A program made the position numbers and the translations under genes. DNA of 43,312 bases, from NCBI GenBank assembly GCA_900543025.1, contig UQPP01000017.1, positions 1 through 43,312 of the forward strand, read 5' to 3'. This DNA is from an uncultured Collinsella sp. Lineage in GTDB: Bacteria > Actinomycetota > Coriobacteriia > Coriobacteriales > Coriobacteriaceae. A model generated the notes under the pieces. That model made no database searches. It was not told where the DNA came from and saw only the letters and a program-made list of their open reading frames with translations. Of the stretch, positions 15,261 to 23,816 are shown piece after piece; positions within the stretch are counted from its first letter, which is position 1; every line of letters starts with the position of its first letter.

Positions 15261-16268
15261 CTAGTCGGTGAGTCCGTAGAACTCTTGCGATGGGACGCGG
15301 TCGGTGAGAATTTCGAGCGCCCTATCCAAAGTAACACCGTTGTAGAGCGTTTGCTCCACGGCAAAGGTGAGCGGAATGTCTACGCCCAGTGAACGGGCGA
15401 GCTCGCTGACGCTGCGGGCCGCAACGGCGCCCTCGACCACCATGTGCGTGCGTGCCTGGTACTCGTCGAGCGACACGCCGTGGGCAAACTCGTAGCCAAA
15501 GGTGCGGTTGCGCGAATGCTCGGAGGTGCAGGTGGCAATGAGGTCACCCATGCCGGCAAGGCCCATGCAAGTCATGGCCTGCCCGCCGCGGGCATGCACC
15601 AGTCGGCTGATCTCGGCCAGGCCGCGCGTCATGATAAGGGCGAGTGTGTTGTCGCCCGCACCGGTACCGGCGGAGATGCCGCACACGATGGCGATGACGT
15701 TTTTCATGGCGCCGCATACCTCGACGCCGGTCATGTCCTGCGACAGGTAGATGCGGAAGGCCGTGGATAGAAGCAGGTCCTTAAAGGTCTCCCCTATCTG
15801 CGGGTCTTCGCTGGCGATGACGGCGGCAGAAAGTCCGCCGTGGCAGATCTCCTCGGCATGGTTGGGTCCCGAGAGCGCCGCCACGCGCCGCTCGTTGCCG
15901 ATCTCGCTGGCGATGACCTCGCTCATGAGCAGGCCGGACTCGGGCTCAATGCCCTTGGTGAGGCAGAGCACCGGGGTGTAGGCGGCGATGAAGGGTGCTG
16001 CCTGATGGCATACGCTGCGCAGGTGCGTGGAGGGCACGGCAAAGATGACGGCCTCGGCGCCGTCGAGCGCCTGCGTCAGGTCCGTCGTGGCGACGACGTT
16101 GCCGGGCAGCTCGTAGTCCACCAGATAACGGGGGTTACGGTGCTCGCCATTGATGCCGGCGGCCGTCTGCTCGCTATGGGCCCACATGATCACGCGCTCG
16201 GCTCGTGCGGCAGCAAGGCCGGCGACGGCGGTTCCCCAGGAGCCGGAGCCAATCAGCGCAACATTCAT
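15261..16268 (-). CDS. gpsA: Glycerol-3-phosphate dehydrogenase [NAD(P)+]
   Basis: It reduces dihydroxyacetone phosphate to sn-glycerol 3-phosphate, the backbone for phospholipids. The 335 residues are the usual length. The N-terminal Rossmann motif is ALIGSGSWGTAVAGLAA. The catalytic domain shows LTKGIEPESG, LSGPNHAEEI, GAMKNVIAIVCGISAGTGAG (catalytic Lys) and MTRGLAEISRL. It lies directly downstream of plsY (gap 9 bases), which uses its product, so the pair forms a coherent lipid-precursor step. Confidence 0.95.
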   Translation of the reverse strand: MNVALIGSGSWGTAVAGLAAARAERVIMWAHSEQTAAGINGEHRNPRYLVDYELPGNVVATTDLTQALDGAEAVIFAVPSTHLRSVCHQAAPFIAAYTPVLCLTKGIEPESGLLMSEVIASEIGNERRVAALSGPNHAEEICHGGLSAAVIASEDPQIGETFKDLLLSTAFRIYLSQDMTGVEVCGAMKNVIAIVCGISAGTGAGDNTLALIMTRGLAEISRLVHARGGQAMTCMGLAGMGDLIATCTSEHSRNRTFGYEFAHGVSLDEYQARTHMVVEGAVAARSVSELARSLGVDIPLTFAVEQTLYNGVTLDRALEILTDRVPSQEFYGLTD

Positions 16269-16277
16269 GACTCTCTC

Positions 16278-16961
16278 CTACTTATCGTCGGGCACGGTCA
16301 CGCGCTTGGTAAACGAGAGCTTGGACTCCTTGCCCGTCATGAGCTTTTTGATGTTCGCACGATGGGCCCACACCACGGTGATGCCGATCAGCGCCATGCA
16401 AAATTTGAGACCCAGGCTGCAGTACGGAAAGACCGCGCAGACGGCGATGGGAAGACCGATGGCCGCGGCAAGCGAGCCCACCGACACAAACTTGGTGATG
16501 GCGACGGCCACGATAAACATGCCCAACAGCGAAAGTCCGATGGGCCAGTACCAGGCGAGGATGACGCCCAGGCCCACGGCGATACCCTTGCCGCCATGGA
16601 AATTGAGGTAGGGCGAGAAGATGTGGCCCCATACCGCAGCCAGGCAGATGACGCCGAGCATCCAGTCGCCGGGGGCTCCAGGCGCCATGATGCTCACAGG
16701 GAAGCCATAGCCCACGCCCGCGATGAGCGGACGGGCGATAAGGACGCAGATAGCGCCCTTAAGGCAGTCGAGCAGCAGCGTGAGCGCGGCCACCTTGGGG
16801 CCGGCTACGCGCAGGGCGTTGGTGGTGCCGATGTTGCCGGAGCCCGCCTTGCGAATGTCGGTGTGGTTGAACACGCGGCCCAGGATCAGGCCAAACGGAA
16901 TCGCTCCGATAAAGAACGAGACCACGGCACAGATGGCGGTCAGCAGAATCGGATTATGCAT
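16278..16961 (-). CDS. plsY: Glycerol-3-phosphate acyltransferase PlsY
   Basis: This integral membrane enzyme moves an acyl group from acyl-phosphate to glycerol 3-phosphate to give lysophosphatidate. The 227 residues have five or more hydrophobic segments. The three PlsY motifs are present: SGNIGTTNALRVAGPK near residues 42-57, FHGGKGIAVGLG, and the C-terminal region AHRANIKKLMTGKESK. Its start overlaps the end of der by 8 bp. PlsX is not in this window. Confidence 0.95.
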   Translation of the reverse strand: MHNPILLTAICAVVSFFIGAIPFGLILGRVFNHTDIRKAGSGNIGTTNALRVAGPKVAALTLLLDCLKGAICVLIARPLIAGVGYGFPVSIMAPGAPGDWMLGVICLAAVWGHIFSPYLNFHGGKGIAVGLGVILAWYWPIGLSLLGMFIVAVAITKFVSVGSLAAAIGLPIAVCAVFPYCSLGLKFCMALIGITVVWAHRANIKKLMTGKESKLSFTKRVTVPDDK

Positions 16962-18288
16962 CCTTTTGCTCCTTCTTCCTAAAGAAGAGTCGAATGGGCG
17001 TGCCGGAAAAATCGAAGGTCGAGCGCATACGGTTCTCCACGTAGCGCTGGTAGGTGTCGTTGACCAGGTCGCTGTGGTTGACGAAGAACGTGAACGTCGG
17101 CGGGTTGACGCCCGTCTGGGTCACGTAGTGCATGCGCAGGCGGCGCTTGCCGTCCACCACGATGTGGCCAAACTCGCGCAGGTCGGTGAGGAAGGTGTTG
17201 AGGCGCGAGGTGGTGATCTTTTGCGAGCGCGTCTTTTCGGCCGCGTCGACCATCGCCCAGATCTTCTCGACGCTGCGGCCCGTGAGGGCAGAGATGCGCA
17301 GGTACTGGGCCCAGGGAGCCATGACGCCCAGACGGCGATCGACGGTCTCCATGCAGGCCTCGCGCTTGCGGTCGTCGTCGAGCAGGTCCCACTTGTTGAG
17401 CAGCACCACGATGGCGCAGCCGCGCTCGATGGCCAAGCCCATGACCTTCTGATCCTGCTCGGTGACGCCCACGGAGGCGTCGACGACGAGCAGCGCCACG
17501 TCGGCACGGTCGATGGCGCGCAGGCCGCGGACCATGGAGTAGTACTCAATGTTCTCATACACGGTGCTCTTCTTGCGAATGCCCGCGGTATCGACCATGC
17601 GGTAGTGCTTGCCGTTGCGCTCGACGACGGTATCGATGGCGTCGCGCGTGGTGCCGGCGATGTTCGACACGATGGAGCGGTCGGCGCCCAGGATGCGGTT
17701 GAACAGTGAGGACTTACCGGCGTTGGGGCGGCCGATGATGGCCACATTCAGCGCATCGGGGAACGCGTCGGCGACCTCGTCCTCCTCCTCGGGCAACAGG
17801 GCCACGATGTCGTCGAGCAGGTCGCCCGTGCCGTGGCCGTGCAGGGCCGAGAGCGGCGTGGGCTCGCCGATGCCGAGCGAATAGAACTCCCAGATGTTGT
17901 CGTTCTCGCGATCGGGGTTGTCGAGCTTGTTCACCAGTAGAAAGACCGGCTTGTCGCAGCGCTTGAGCATGCGGGCGACCGACTCGTCCTCCTCAGTGAC
18001 GCCGGTGCGGCCGTCGACCACAAACAGGATGACGGCGGCTTCCTCGGCGGCGGCGAGGGCCTGGTCACGGATGGATGTGGCAAAGACGTCATCGCTCTTG
18101 AGCGGCTCGATGCCGCCCGTGTCGACGATGGTGAACTCGCGGCCGTTCCAATCGGCCGTGTGATACGAGCGGTCGCGAGTGACGCCGCGGGACTCATGGA
18201 CGATGGCGTCCGAGGTCTGGGCCAGGCGGTTAACGAGCGTGGACTTGCCCACGTTGGGACGTCCGACGACGGCGACGATAGGTTTCAT
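16954..18288 (-). CDS. der: GTPase Der (EngA), 50S ribosome assembly
   Basis: The 444-residue protein has two tandem GTPase domains and a KH-like C-terminus. Domain 1: VGRPNVGKSTLVN (residues 7-19), VDTGGIE and VNKLD. Domain 2: IGRPNAGKSSLFN, VDTAGIRKKS and LNKWD. The C-terminal part (RRLRMHYVTQTGVNPPTFTF) binds rRNA in the family. Der is required for assembly of the large subunit. The position between the DUF512 gene and plsY-gpsA is close-packed, with gaps of about 10 bases and one overlap. Confidence 0.96.
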   Translation of the reverse strand: MKPIVAVVGRPNVGKSTLVNRLAQTSDAIVHESRGVTRDRSYHTADWNGREFTIVDTGGIEPLKSDDVFATSIRDQALAAAEEAAVILFVVDGRTGVTEEDESVARMLKRCDKPVFLLVNKLDNPDRENDNIWEFYSLGIGEPTPLSALHGHGTGDLLDDIVALLPEEEDEVADAFPDALNVAIIGRPNAGKSSLFNRILGADRSIVSNIAGTTRDAIDTVVERNGKHYRMVDTAGIRKKSTVYENIEYYSMVRGLRAIDRADVALLVVDASVGVTEQDQKVMGLAIERGCAIVVLLNKWDLLDDDRKREACMETVDRRLGVMAPWAQYLRISALTGRSVEKIWAMVDAAEKTRSQKITTSRLNTFLTDLREFGHIVVDGKRRLRMHYVTQTGVNPPTFTFFVNHSDLVNDTYQRYVENRMRSTFDFSGTPIRLFFRKKEQKDA

Positions 18289-18298
18289 CTGCTCTCCT

Positions 18299-19741
18299 TT
18301 AATGGGTAGGGTCAGCGGGAATAGTTGAATTGGCGGGCGTTATGCCAAGGATGTGCTCCAGGGTATCGAGCAGCTCATGCGGCATGGTCGATACCACATG
18401 AACCTCGGCGCCGCGACAGGTAAGGCTTGCGAGTAATTCGTCACGATGATACTCGTCAAGGGTCATACCGTCGGCGTTGAACATGAGCTTAGGCACAAAG
18501 AGCATAACCCCCGACAGGTCCTGCGGCAGTTGCTCCAAGATGTCGCAGGCGACGATGAGGCCGGTCACGTCCACGTTGCCGCCAAAATAGCGGTTTTTGA
18601 TGGCCGTGACGGTGCCGGAAAGGCCCTGTGGAGACTCCACAAAACGCGCGACTGTATCTCGCGCGCTGGCGCCCGAAAGACATACCAGGCGCTGGTTGCG
18701 GGCGGTAATGGCCTTTCGAACGCGGGCAAGGCGCTCGGCGTCGGTGGCAAGCGCGTCGTCGGTCTCGTCCAGATACGAGCGGATCATGCCGATGCCGTCG
18801 TAGTACTGCGGGTAGCCGTCGTAGAAATCGGCCTCGGGTGGCTCGATGCCGGCGTCCAGATAGAACTCGTCACTCATCTGAAACGTGTGGCGGCCAAAGC
18901 GCTCGAAGGCGCGGTCCTGGTAGGGACGGATCATGGCGATGGTTTCGCGCGCCAGCTCGGGCTTGTCGCTGTATGACCAGCTAAAGCGGTTCTGGTGCTT
19001 GGTAAATCCGAGCGGCACGATACCCAGGCTCGTGATCTGCTCGTGCTCCTCGCAAAAGCGCAGGGTCTTTTCCAGCTCCTCACCGTCATTCATGCCAGGG
19101 CACAGCACAATCTGCGCATGAATCTCGATGCCGGCGGCCATGATGGCCTCGAGCACGTCCATGCCGCGCTGGGCGTTGCGGCCCATCATGCGGCGGCGGA
19201 CGTCGGGGCTCACGGCATGGACCGACACGTTCATCGGACTCATGTTGCGATTGATAACGTTTTGCACGTCCTCGTCGGAAAGGTTCGTGAGCGTGACAAA
19301 GTTACCCTGTAAAAAGCTCAGGCGATAGTCGTCGTCGCGAATGTAGAGCGTGGAGCGGCCGCCCTTGGGCAGCATCGTCATAAAGCAGAACACGCAGGCG
19401 TTTACACAGGTACGCATGCCGTCAAAGATGGGGCCGTCAAACTCAAGACCCCAATCCTCGCCGGGAAAACGGTCGAGCTCCACGGGGGTGACAGTGCCGT
19501 CGCGCGGATCGAATACCTCCAGCTCGACGGTATCGTCGTCTGCTTCCCAAAGCCAGACGATCATGTCGGTGAGTTGCTCGCCGTTGACCGTGAGCACGCG
19601 CATGCCCGGCTCGATACCCACATCCCATGCGGGCGATTCGGGACGCACGTTCTTAACGAGCGCGCCCTCACCCGGCTCGGGGTCGCGGCTGCGCCCGTAA
19701 TCGGCCACCTCGGCGGCGTATGCGGGTACGGTCTGGTCCAT
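18299..19741 (-). CDS. DUF512 radical SAM protein with PDZ-like N-terminus
   Basis: The product has 480 residues. The start at 19741 is 2 bases past the ispH stop; the frame is open further up to 19846 but that part lies inside ispH and has no domain character. A PDZ-like domain (residues about 20-80, DVGIEPGMRVLTVNGEQL) precedes a radical SAM Fe-S motif CVNACVFCF (Cys-x3-Cys-x2-Cys) and the DUF512 C-terminus. In many bacteria this family sits beside der, as here. Its function is unknown, though a role in Fe-S or ribosome-linked modification has been guessed. Confidence 0.9.
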   Translation of the reverse strand: MDQTVPAYAAEVADYGRSRDPEPGEGALVKNVRPESPAWDVGIEPGMRVLTVNGEQLTDMIVWLWEADDDTVELEVFDPRDGTVTPVELDRFPGEDWGLEFDGPIFDGMRTCVNACVFCFMTMLPKGGRSTLYIRDDDYRLSFLQGNFVTLTNLSDEDVQNVINRNMSPMNVSVHAVSPDVRRRMMGRNAQRGMDVLEAIMAAGIEIHAQIVLCPGMNDGEELEKTLRFCEEHEQITSLGIVPLGFTKHQNRFSWSYSDKPELARETIAMIRPYQDRAFERFGRHTFQMSDEFYLDAGIEPPEADFYDGYPQYYDGIGMIRSYLDETDDALATDAERLARVRKAITARNQRLVCLSGASARDTVARFVESPQGLSGTVTAIKNRYFGGNVDVTGLIVACDILEQLPQDLSGVMLFVPKLMFNADGMTLDEYHRDELLASLTCRGAEVHVVSTMPHELLDTLEHILGITPANSTIPADPTH

Positions 19742-19743
19742 GA

Positions 19744-20640
19744 TTAGCGGCAAAGCTCCTTGATGCGCGCAACGGCGCGTTCGATGTGTTCTTGCGGGGT
19801 GGAGGCTCCGGCAGTGATGCCAATGTGGCGTGCGCTGGCAAACCATGCGGCCTCAAGCTCGGAAGCTTCCTCGATGTGATGCGTGTGCTCGCAGACATCG
19901 GCACAAATCTGCGCCAGACGGCGCGTGTTGCCCGAATTTTTGCCGCCCACGACGACCATGCAATCACAGCGGTTGGCGAGGGTTGCCGCCGCTTGCTGGC
20001 GCTCGCTCGTGGCGGCGCAGATGGTGTTGATCACGCGCAGTTCCTGCACGCGCGGGGTGATGGAGGCCACAACCTCGGCCAGGTTCTGCGCGGTTTGGGT
20101 GGTCTGCACAACCAGGCCCACCTTGCCCTTGAGCGACAGCGCGTCCGCATCGGCAGCGCAGCTCACGACCTGCGCGTCATCGCCGGCGTGGCCTAGAATG
20201 CCCTCGACTTCGGGATGGCCCGGCTCGCCCACGACGATCACACGGTAGCCCTCACGCACCAGGCGCTCGGCGGCCACATGAACCTTCTTCACGTAGGGGC
20301 AGGTGGCATCGACCACGGTAAGGCCGCGTTCGCGAGCGGCATCGATGACCTGCGGCACCACACCGTGGGCGCGAATGATCACGGTGCCCGATGCGGCATC
20401 GTCCAAGGTGTCGGCCAGACCGACGCCTGCCTCGGCGAGCTCACGCACCACGATGGGGTTATGGATGAGCGGACCCAGCGTGTGGACCTGAGTGCTCTCC
20501 CCCGCCTGCGGGGCGGCCGCCAATGCCATATCGAGTGCACGCTGCACGCCGTAGCAGGTGCCGGCGTGGGCAGCGATTTCGATGGTGGGGATAGCCTCCT
20601 CAGCGGCGGTCGCGGCGGTATTCAAGACGTTCTCACCCAT
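19744..20640 (-). CDS. ispH: 4-hydroxy-3-methylbut-2-enyl diphosphate reductase
   Basis: This last enzyme of the MEP pathway makes IPP and DMAPP with a [4Fe-4S] cluster. The three cluster cysteines are in AGTCYGVQRALDMA, DATCPYVKKVH and NTICAATSERQQ. The substrate motif IRAHGV and VVGGKNSGNTRRL are present. Start choice: the ATG at 20640 lies 2 bases past the plsC-like stop; the frame is open up to 20670 but that would overlap the upstream gene. Length 298, normal. An acyl-transfer gene and cmk upstream suggest growth-linked coordinated expression. Confidence 0.94.
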   Translation of the reverse strand: MGENVLNTAATAAEEAIPTIEIAAHAGTCYGVQRALDMALAAAPQAGESTQVHTLGPLIHNPIVVRELAEAGVGLADTLDDAASGTVIIRAHGVVPQVIDAARERGLTVVDATCPYVKKVHVAAERLVREGYRVIVVGEPGHPEVEGILGHAGDDAQVVSCAADADALSLKGKVGLVVQTTQTAQNLAEVVASITPRVQELRVINTICAATSERQQAAATLANRCDCMVVVGGKNSGNTRRLAQICADVCEHTHHIEEASELEAAWFASARHIGITAGASTPQEHIERAVARIKELCR

Positions 20641-20642
20641 GG

Positions 20643-21371
20643 CTAGAACCTGCCCGGGTGCTCGGCGCACAGGTCGTCGCGCATGGCGTAGACGCGGTTC
20701 ATGGCCTCTGACTCAAACCATGCCAGGCGCTCTTTACGCTTGAGCTCGGCCGGAGCGTCGGATAGCGAGATGGCCTTGCCGGCGCGGATCCAGCACTTTT
20801 TGGGGCGCATGAGCTTTTTGCCCGCAGGCGTAATATCGGACCAGCCGCAGATGGCGAGCGGGTTGACGGGTGCCTTGCCCATCTGGGCGATGAGCGCAAA
20901 GCCGCCGTGGACCTCGGGCTTGATCTCGCGTGAGCGGATTCGCGTGCCCTCGGGGAAGATCAGGACGTCCTCACCGCGCTGTAGCGCATGCTGGGCGGCG
21001 CGCAGGCACTTCATGTCGGCGGTGCCACGCTCGACGGGAATACCACCCACGCGACTAAAGGCCCAGCGTACGATCTTGCTCTTGGCAAACTCGGACTTAA
21101 AGATGGGGCGAATGCGGCGGCCGCCAAAGAACAACGCCGTCTCTACAGCCAGGAGCTCGGCCATCGAGGTGTGGTTGCAGATGACCACTCTGCCGCGGCC
21201 CTCCTTGCGCTCAAACAGTAAGTCGGCGTCTTCGACCTTCCAGCGCCACATGAGTTTGGAGAAGACCCACAGAATAGCCATGACCACGACGACGGTGCCG
21301 CGGATGAGCGCCGGGAACTCGGCGTACGGGGCGTTGTAGTAATCCTCGGGCGTCTGCTTAAACAGGCGCAT
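20643..21371 (-). CDS. plsC: 1-acyl-sn-glycerol-3-phosphate acyltransferase-like protein (PlsC family)
   Basis: The likely role is acylation of lysophosphatidate to phosphatidate, complementing PlsY. The 242-residue protein has an N-terminal membrane helix (about residues 22-40) and the family blocks VVICNHTSMAELLAVE, GGIPVERG and IFPEGTRIRSRE. Oddity: the catalytic block is His-Thr-Ser-Met-Ala-Glu, with Glu where the family consensus His-x4-Asp has Asp. The FPEGT block is intact. It may be an active variant or a related acyltransferase with other acceptors. It is 3 bases past the cmk stop. Confidence 0.85.
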   Translation of the reverse strand: MRLFKQTPEDYYNAPYAEFPALIRGTVVVVMAILWVFSKLMWRWKVEDADLLFERKEGRGRVVICNHTSMAELLAVETALFFGGRRIRPIFKSEFAKSKIVRWAFSRVGGIPVERGTADMKCLRAAQHALQRGEDVLIFPEGTRIRSREIKPEVHGGFALIAQMGKAPVNPLAICGWSDITPAGKKLMRPKKCWIRAGKAISLSDAPAELKRKERLAWFESEAMNRVYAMRDDLCAEHPGRF

Positions 21372-21374
21372 GGG

Positions 21375-22061
21375 CTACCTCCTTTGGTTGATGAGGTCCT
21401 CGATTATCGAGACGACCTCGTCGATGGTGTGGGCGGTGGAGTCGACGTGCACTGCGTCCTCAGCGGGCACAAGCGGCGCGACCTCGCGGCTGCTGTCGAG
21501 CTTGTCGCGCTGCTTGAGGGCATCGAGGGTTTCGTCGACCTCGGCCTCGAGCTGCTCGGTGGTGAGCGGCTGCGCATCGTTCTGGTGGCGCTGCAGCACG
21601 CGGCGACGGGCACGCTCACGCGGATCGGCGGTCAGGAAGACCTTGACCTGCGCGTTGGGGAATACGACGGTGCCGATGTCGCGACCCTCGGCGACAATGT
21701 CGCGGTCCTCGGCGGCGCGACGCTGGTGAATGAGCATGGCGGCGCGCACGCCCGGGTAGGCCGAGACCTTAGAGACGTTGGCGTCGACCTGCGGGGTGCG
21801 GATGGCAGCCGATGCGTCCTGGCCGTCGATGGTCAGGCGCGTGTCCTCGCCAGTGCGGTTGGTAAAGCGAATCTCGATCTGCTCGGCGAGGGCGTCGATA
21901 GCCGCCTCGTCGTCCAGATCGATGCCGCGATCGAGCGCGGCGAAGGTGACGGCGCGATACATGGCGCCCGTGTCGAGCTTGTTAAAGCCCAGCTGGCGGG
22001 CGATCTCCTTGGCGATGGTGGACTTGCCGGAACCGGCGGGGCCGTCGATGGCGACGATCAT
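21375..22061 (-). CDS. cmk: Cytidylate kinase
   Basis: This kinase phosphorylates CMP and dCMP. The 228 residues show the P-loop AIDGPAGSGKSTIAKEIA at the N-terminus, the substrate motif LDTGAMYRAVTF, and EGRDIGTVVFPNAQVKVFLTA with RARRR in the lid. Length and motifs fit the bacterial short form. The downstream partner is the plsC-like gene, a common cmk neighbour in Gram-positive bacteria; upstream is the RluB-type gene after 66 bases. Confidence 0.95.
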   Translation of the reverse strand: MIVAIDGPAGSGKSTIAKEIARQLGFNKLDTGAMYRAVTFAALDRGIDLDDEAAIDALAEQIEIRFTNRTGEDTRLTIDGQDASAAIRTPQVDANVSKVSAYPGVRAAMLIHQRRAAEDRDIVAEGRDIGTVVFPNAQVKVFLTADPRERARRRVLQRHQNDAQPLTTEQLEAEVDETLDALKQRDKLDSSREVAPLVPAEDAVHVDSTAHTIDEVVSIIEDLINQRR

Positions 22062-22127
22062 GCAATGCTTCCTTTCGGTGGTTGACGTTCTGGTCTGGGA
22101 CGCGGGCGCTGCTTGCTGGCGGACTGG

Positions 22128-23099
22128 CTAGCCCGTGTAGCGCTCGCGGTAGGTGTTGCGCTTGGGTGCGGAGCCATGGCTGCCGTGGTGACGCGTGCGG
22201 CTCGCGGTGTTGGTCGCGGGTGCGGCGGCGCGCTTGGAGGCGGCCTGCTTGGGCGGGATACCGCCGGCCTTAAGGATCTGTACCTCGCGGTCGGTGAGCT
22301 CGCGCCACGAGCCCTTAGCCACGTCCTTGAGCTCCAGGCCGGCAAAGTTACAGCGGTGCAGGCGGATCACCGGATGGTGGATCTTGCTTAGCATGCGCTT
22401 GACCTGGTTCTTGCGACCTTCTCGGATAATGACCTCCACGGCGGTGGTGCCGGGCTTTACGCCTTGCGGAGCCACGGCCTCGGCCTCACGAGCGTTAATG
22501 ACACGGCAGATCGCCGGCTGGCACAGGCCGTCATCGAGCTCGATGCCGTGACGGAGTGGTTCCAAGTCGCGATCGGTCAGGTGGCCGTCAACGAGCGCCT
22601 GGTAGGTCTTGTAGACGTGCTTGCTGGGGTGCAGCAGGTCCTGCGACAGGTCGCCGTCGGTGGTAAAGAGCAAAAGGCCCGTGGTGTCGCGGTCTAGGCG
22701 ACCAACCGGGAACAGCCCCGGAAAGCGGTCGCGCGGGACCAGGTCGGCCACGCAGGGGCGTTCCTGCGGATCGCTCATGGTGGTGAGGTAGCCGGTCGGC
22801 TTGTAGAGCATCAGGTACACGGCACCCTGGTTGAGCTTGACGGGCATGCCGTCGACCTCGATATGGTCGCGGTCGACGTCGACCTTGGTGCCCAGCTCGG
22901 TCGCAATCTGGCCGTTGACGGTCACGCGGCCGGCGGTCATCAGGTCCTCCGAGCCGCGTCGACTCGCTACGCCCGCGCGCGCCAAAAAGCGCTGCAGGCG
23001 CATGGTGTGCGGGTAGACGGGCTGGGCGTCGCCTGCGGGCGTTGTGGCGCCCGCGACGCTTGCGATGCGCGTCTCCCCTGCTTCGTTAGTCCTCGTCAT
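22128..23099 (-). CDS. rluB: 23S rRNA pseudouridine synthase, RluB/RsuA type
   Basis: It isomerises a uridine in rRNA. The start at 23099 has GGAGG 7 bases upstream and overlaps the end of scpB by 14 bp. The S4 RNA-binding domain (MRLQRFLARAGVASRRGSEDL) follows an unusual 30-residue Ala/Thr-rich lead. The catalytic block is VGRLDRDTTGLLLFTTDGDL (Asp). EGRKNQVKRMLSKIHHPVIRLHR is the conserved C-terminal motif. A basic tail of about 40 residues (KQAASKRAAAPATN and onward) may add RNA contact. The RluB assignment over RsuA rests on the scpA-scpB neighbourhood. Start alternative: 23003. Confidence 0.9.
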   Translation of the reverse strand: MTRTNEAGETRIASVAGATTPAGDAQPVYPHTMRLQRFLARAGVASRRGSEDLMTAGRVTVNGQIATELGTKVDVDRDHIEVDGMPVKLNQGAVYLMLYKPTGYLTTMSDPQERPCVADLVPRDRFPGLFPVGRLDRDTTGLLLFTTDGDLSQDLLHPSKHVYKTYQALVDGHLTDRDLEPLRHGIELDDGLCQPAICRVINAREAEAVAPQGVKPGTTAVEVIIREGRKNQVKRMLSKIHHPVIRLHRCNFAGLELKDVAKGSWRELTDREVQILKAGGIPPKQAASKRAAAPATNTASRTRHHGSHGSAPKRNTYRERYTG

Positions 23100-23805
23100 G
23101 CATGTCCTCCGAGGTAACACCTGTGGGCAGAAGCTCATCGCCATCGGTGTCCTCAACATCGGTATCGATCAGTTCGCGCTCTTCGTCCAGGTCCTCGGCC
23201 TGTTCCTCGAGCGTGGACTGAATGCTGCGGCCGCTCAGGCGCTCGCGGATAAACTGGCGCGACTGCTCGTCGGGGGCAAACTGCTCCAGATCGGGCAGGT
23301 CCCGGGTGGAGCGCAGGCCGAACTTTTCCAAGAAGGCGTTGGTCGTGCCGTAGATGATGGCCTGACCGCGCTCGGGGTCGCGGCCGAGTTCGCGCACCAG
23401 GCCCTTATCCACGAGCGACGCGATGACGCCGTCGGAGTTGACGCCGCGGATGCCCTTGACCACCTCGCGCGTGACGGGCTGGTGGTAGGCGATGACGGCC
23501 AGGGTCTCAAGCGCCGCCTGAGACAGCTTTTGCGTGTCCCAGCTCAGCACGTAGGCCTCGACCACATCATGGTAGGCGGGGTGTGTAAATAGGCGCCAGC
23601 CACCGGCGACCTCGCGCAGCTGAAAGCCGCGGTTGGCCTCTTCGTACTCAACCTTGAGCTCGGCCAAAAGCGACGCGCACTCGCCCGGGGCGATATCCAG
23701 CGCAGCTGCCAGCGCGGGTGCGCTCACGGGGTCGCTCGACACCAGCAGCAGCGCCTCGAGGGCGCCTTTGAGGCTGTTTGCCTCCAGCGTGGAAAGGGTT
23801 GACAT
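23086..23805 (-). CDS. scpB: Segregation and condensation protein B
   Basis: This subunit of the SMC-ScpAB condensin loads near origins and compacts chromosomes. The 239 residues include two winged-helix domains: LKGALEALLLVSSDPVSAPAL at the start and QKLSQAALETLAVIAYHQPVT in the second, followed by IRGVNSDGVIASLVDKGLV. A very acidic tail (LDEERELIDTDVEDTDGDEL) extends past the folded part. It lies 11 bases after the scpA stop and overlaps the RluB-type start. SMC itself is not in this window. Confidence 0.94.
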   Translation of the reverse strand: MSTLSTLEANSLKGALEALLLVSSDPVSAPALAAALDIAPGECASLLAELKVEYEEANRGFQLREVAGGWRLFTHPAYHDVVEAYVLSWDTQKLSQAALETLAVIAYHQPVTREVVKGIRGVNSDGVIASLVDKGLVRELGRDPERGQAIIYGTTNAFLEKFGLRSTRDLPDLEQFAPDEQSRQFIRERLSGRSIQSTLEEQAEDLDEERELIDTDVEDTDGDELLPTGVTSEDMHDED

Positions 23806-23816
23806 GGTTGCCGCTC

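Noticed and set aside
13518..15392. Long plus-strand open frame of 624 codons
   Set aside because: It is antisense to cysteine desulfurase, rpe and the end of gpsA; His/Gly/Val-rich composition is typical of the complement of GC-rich genes.
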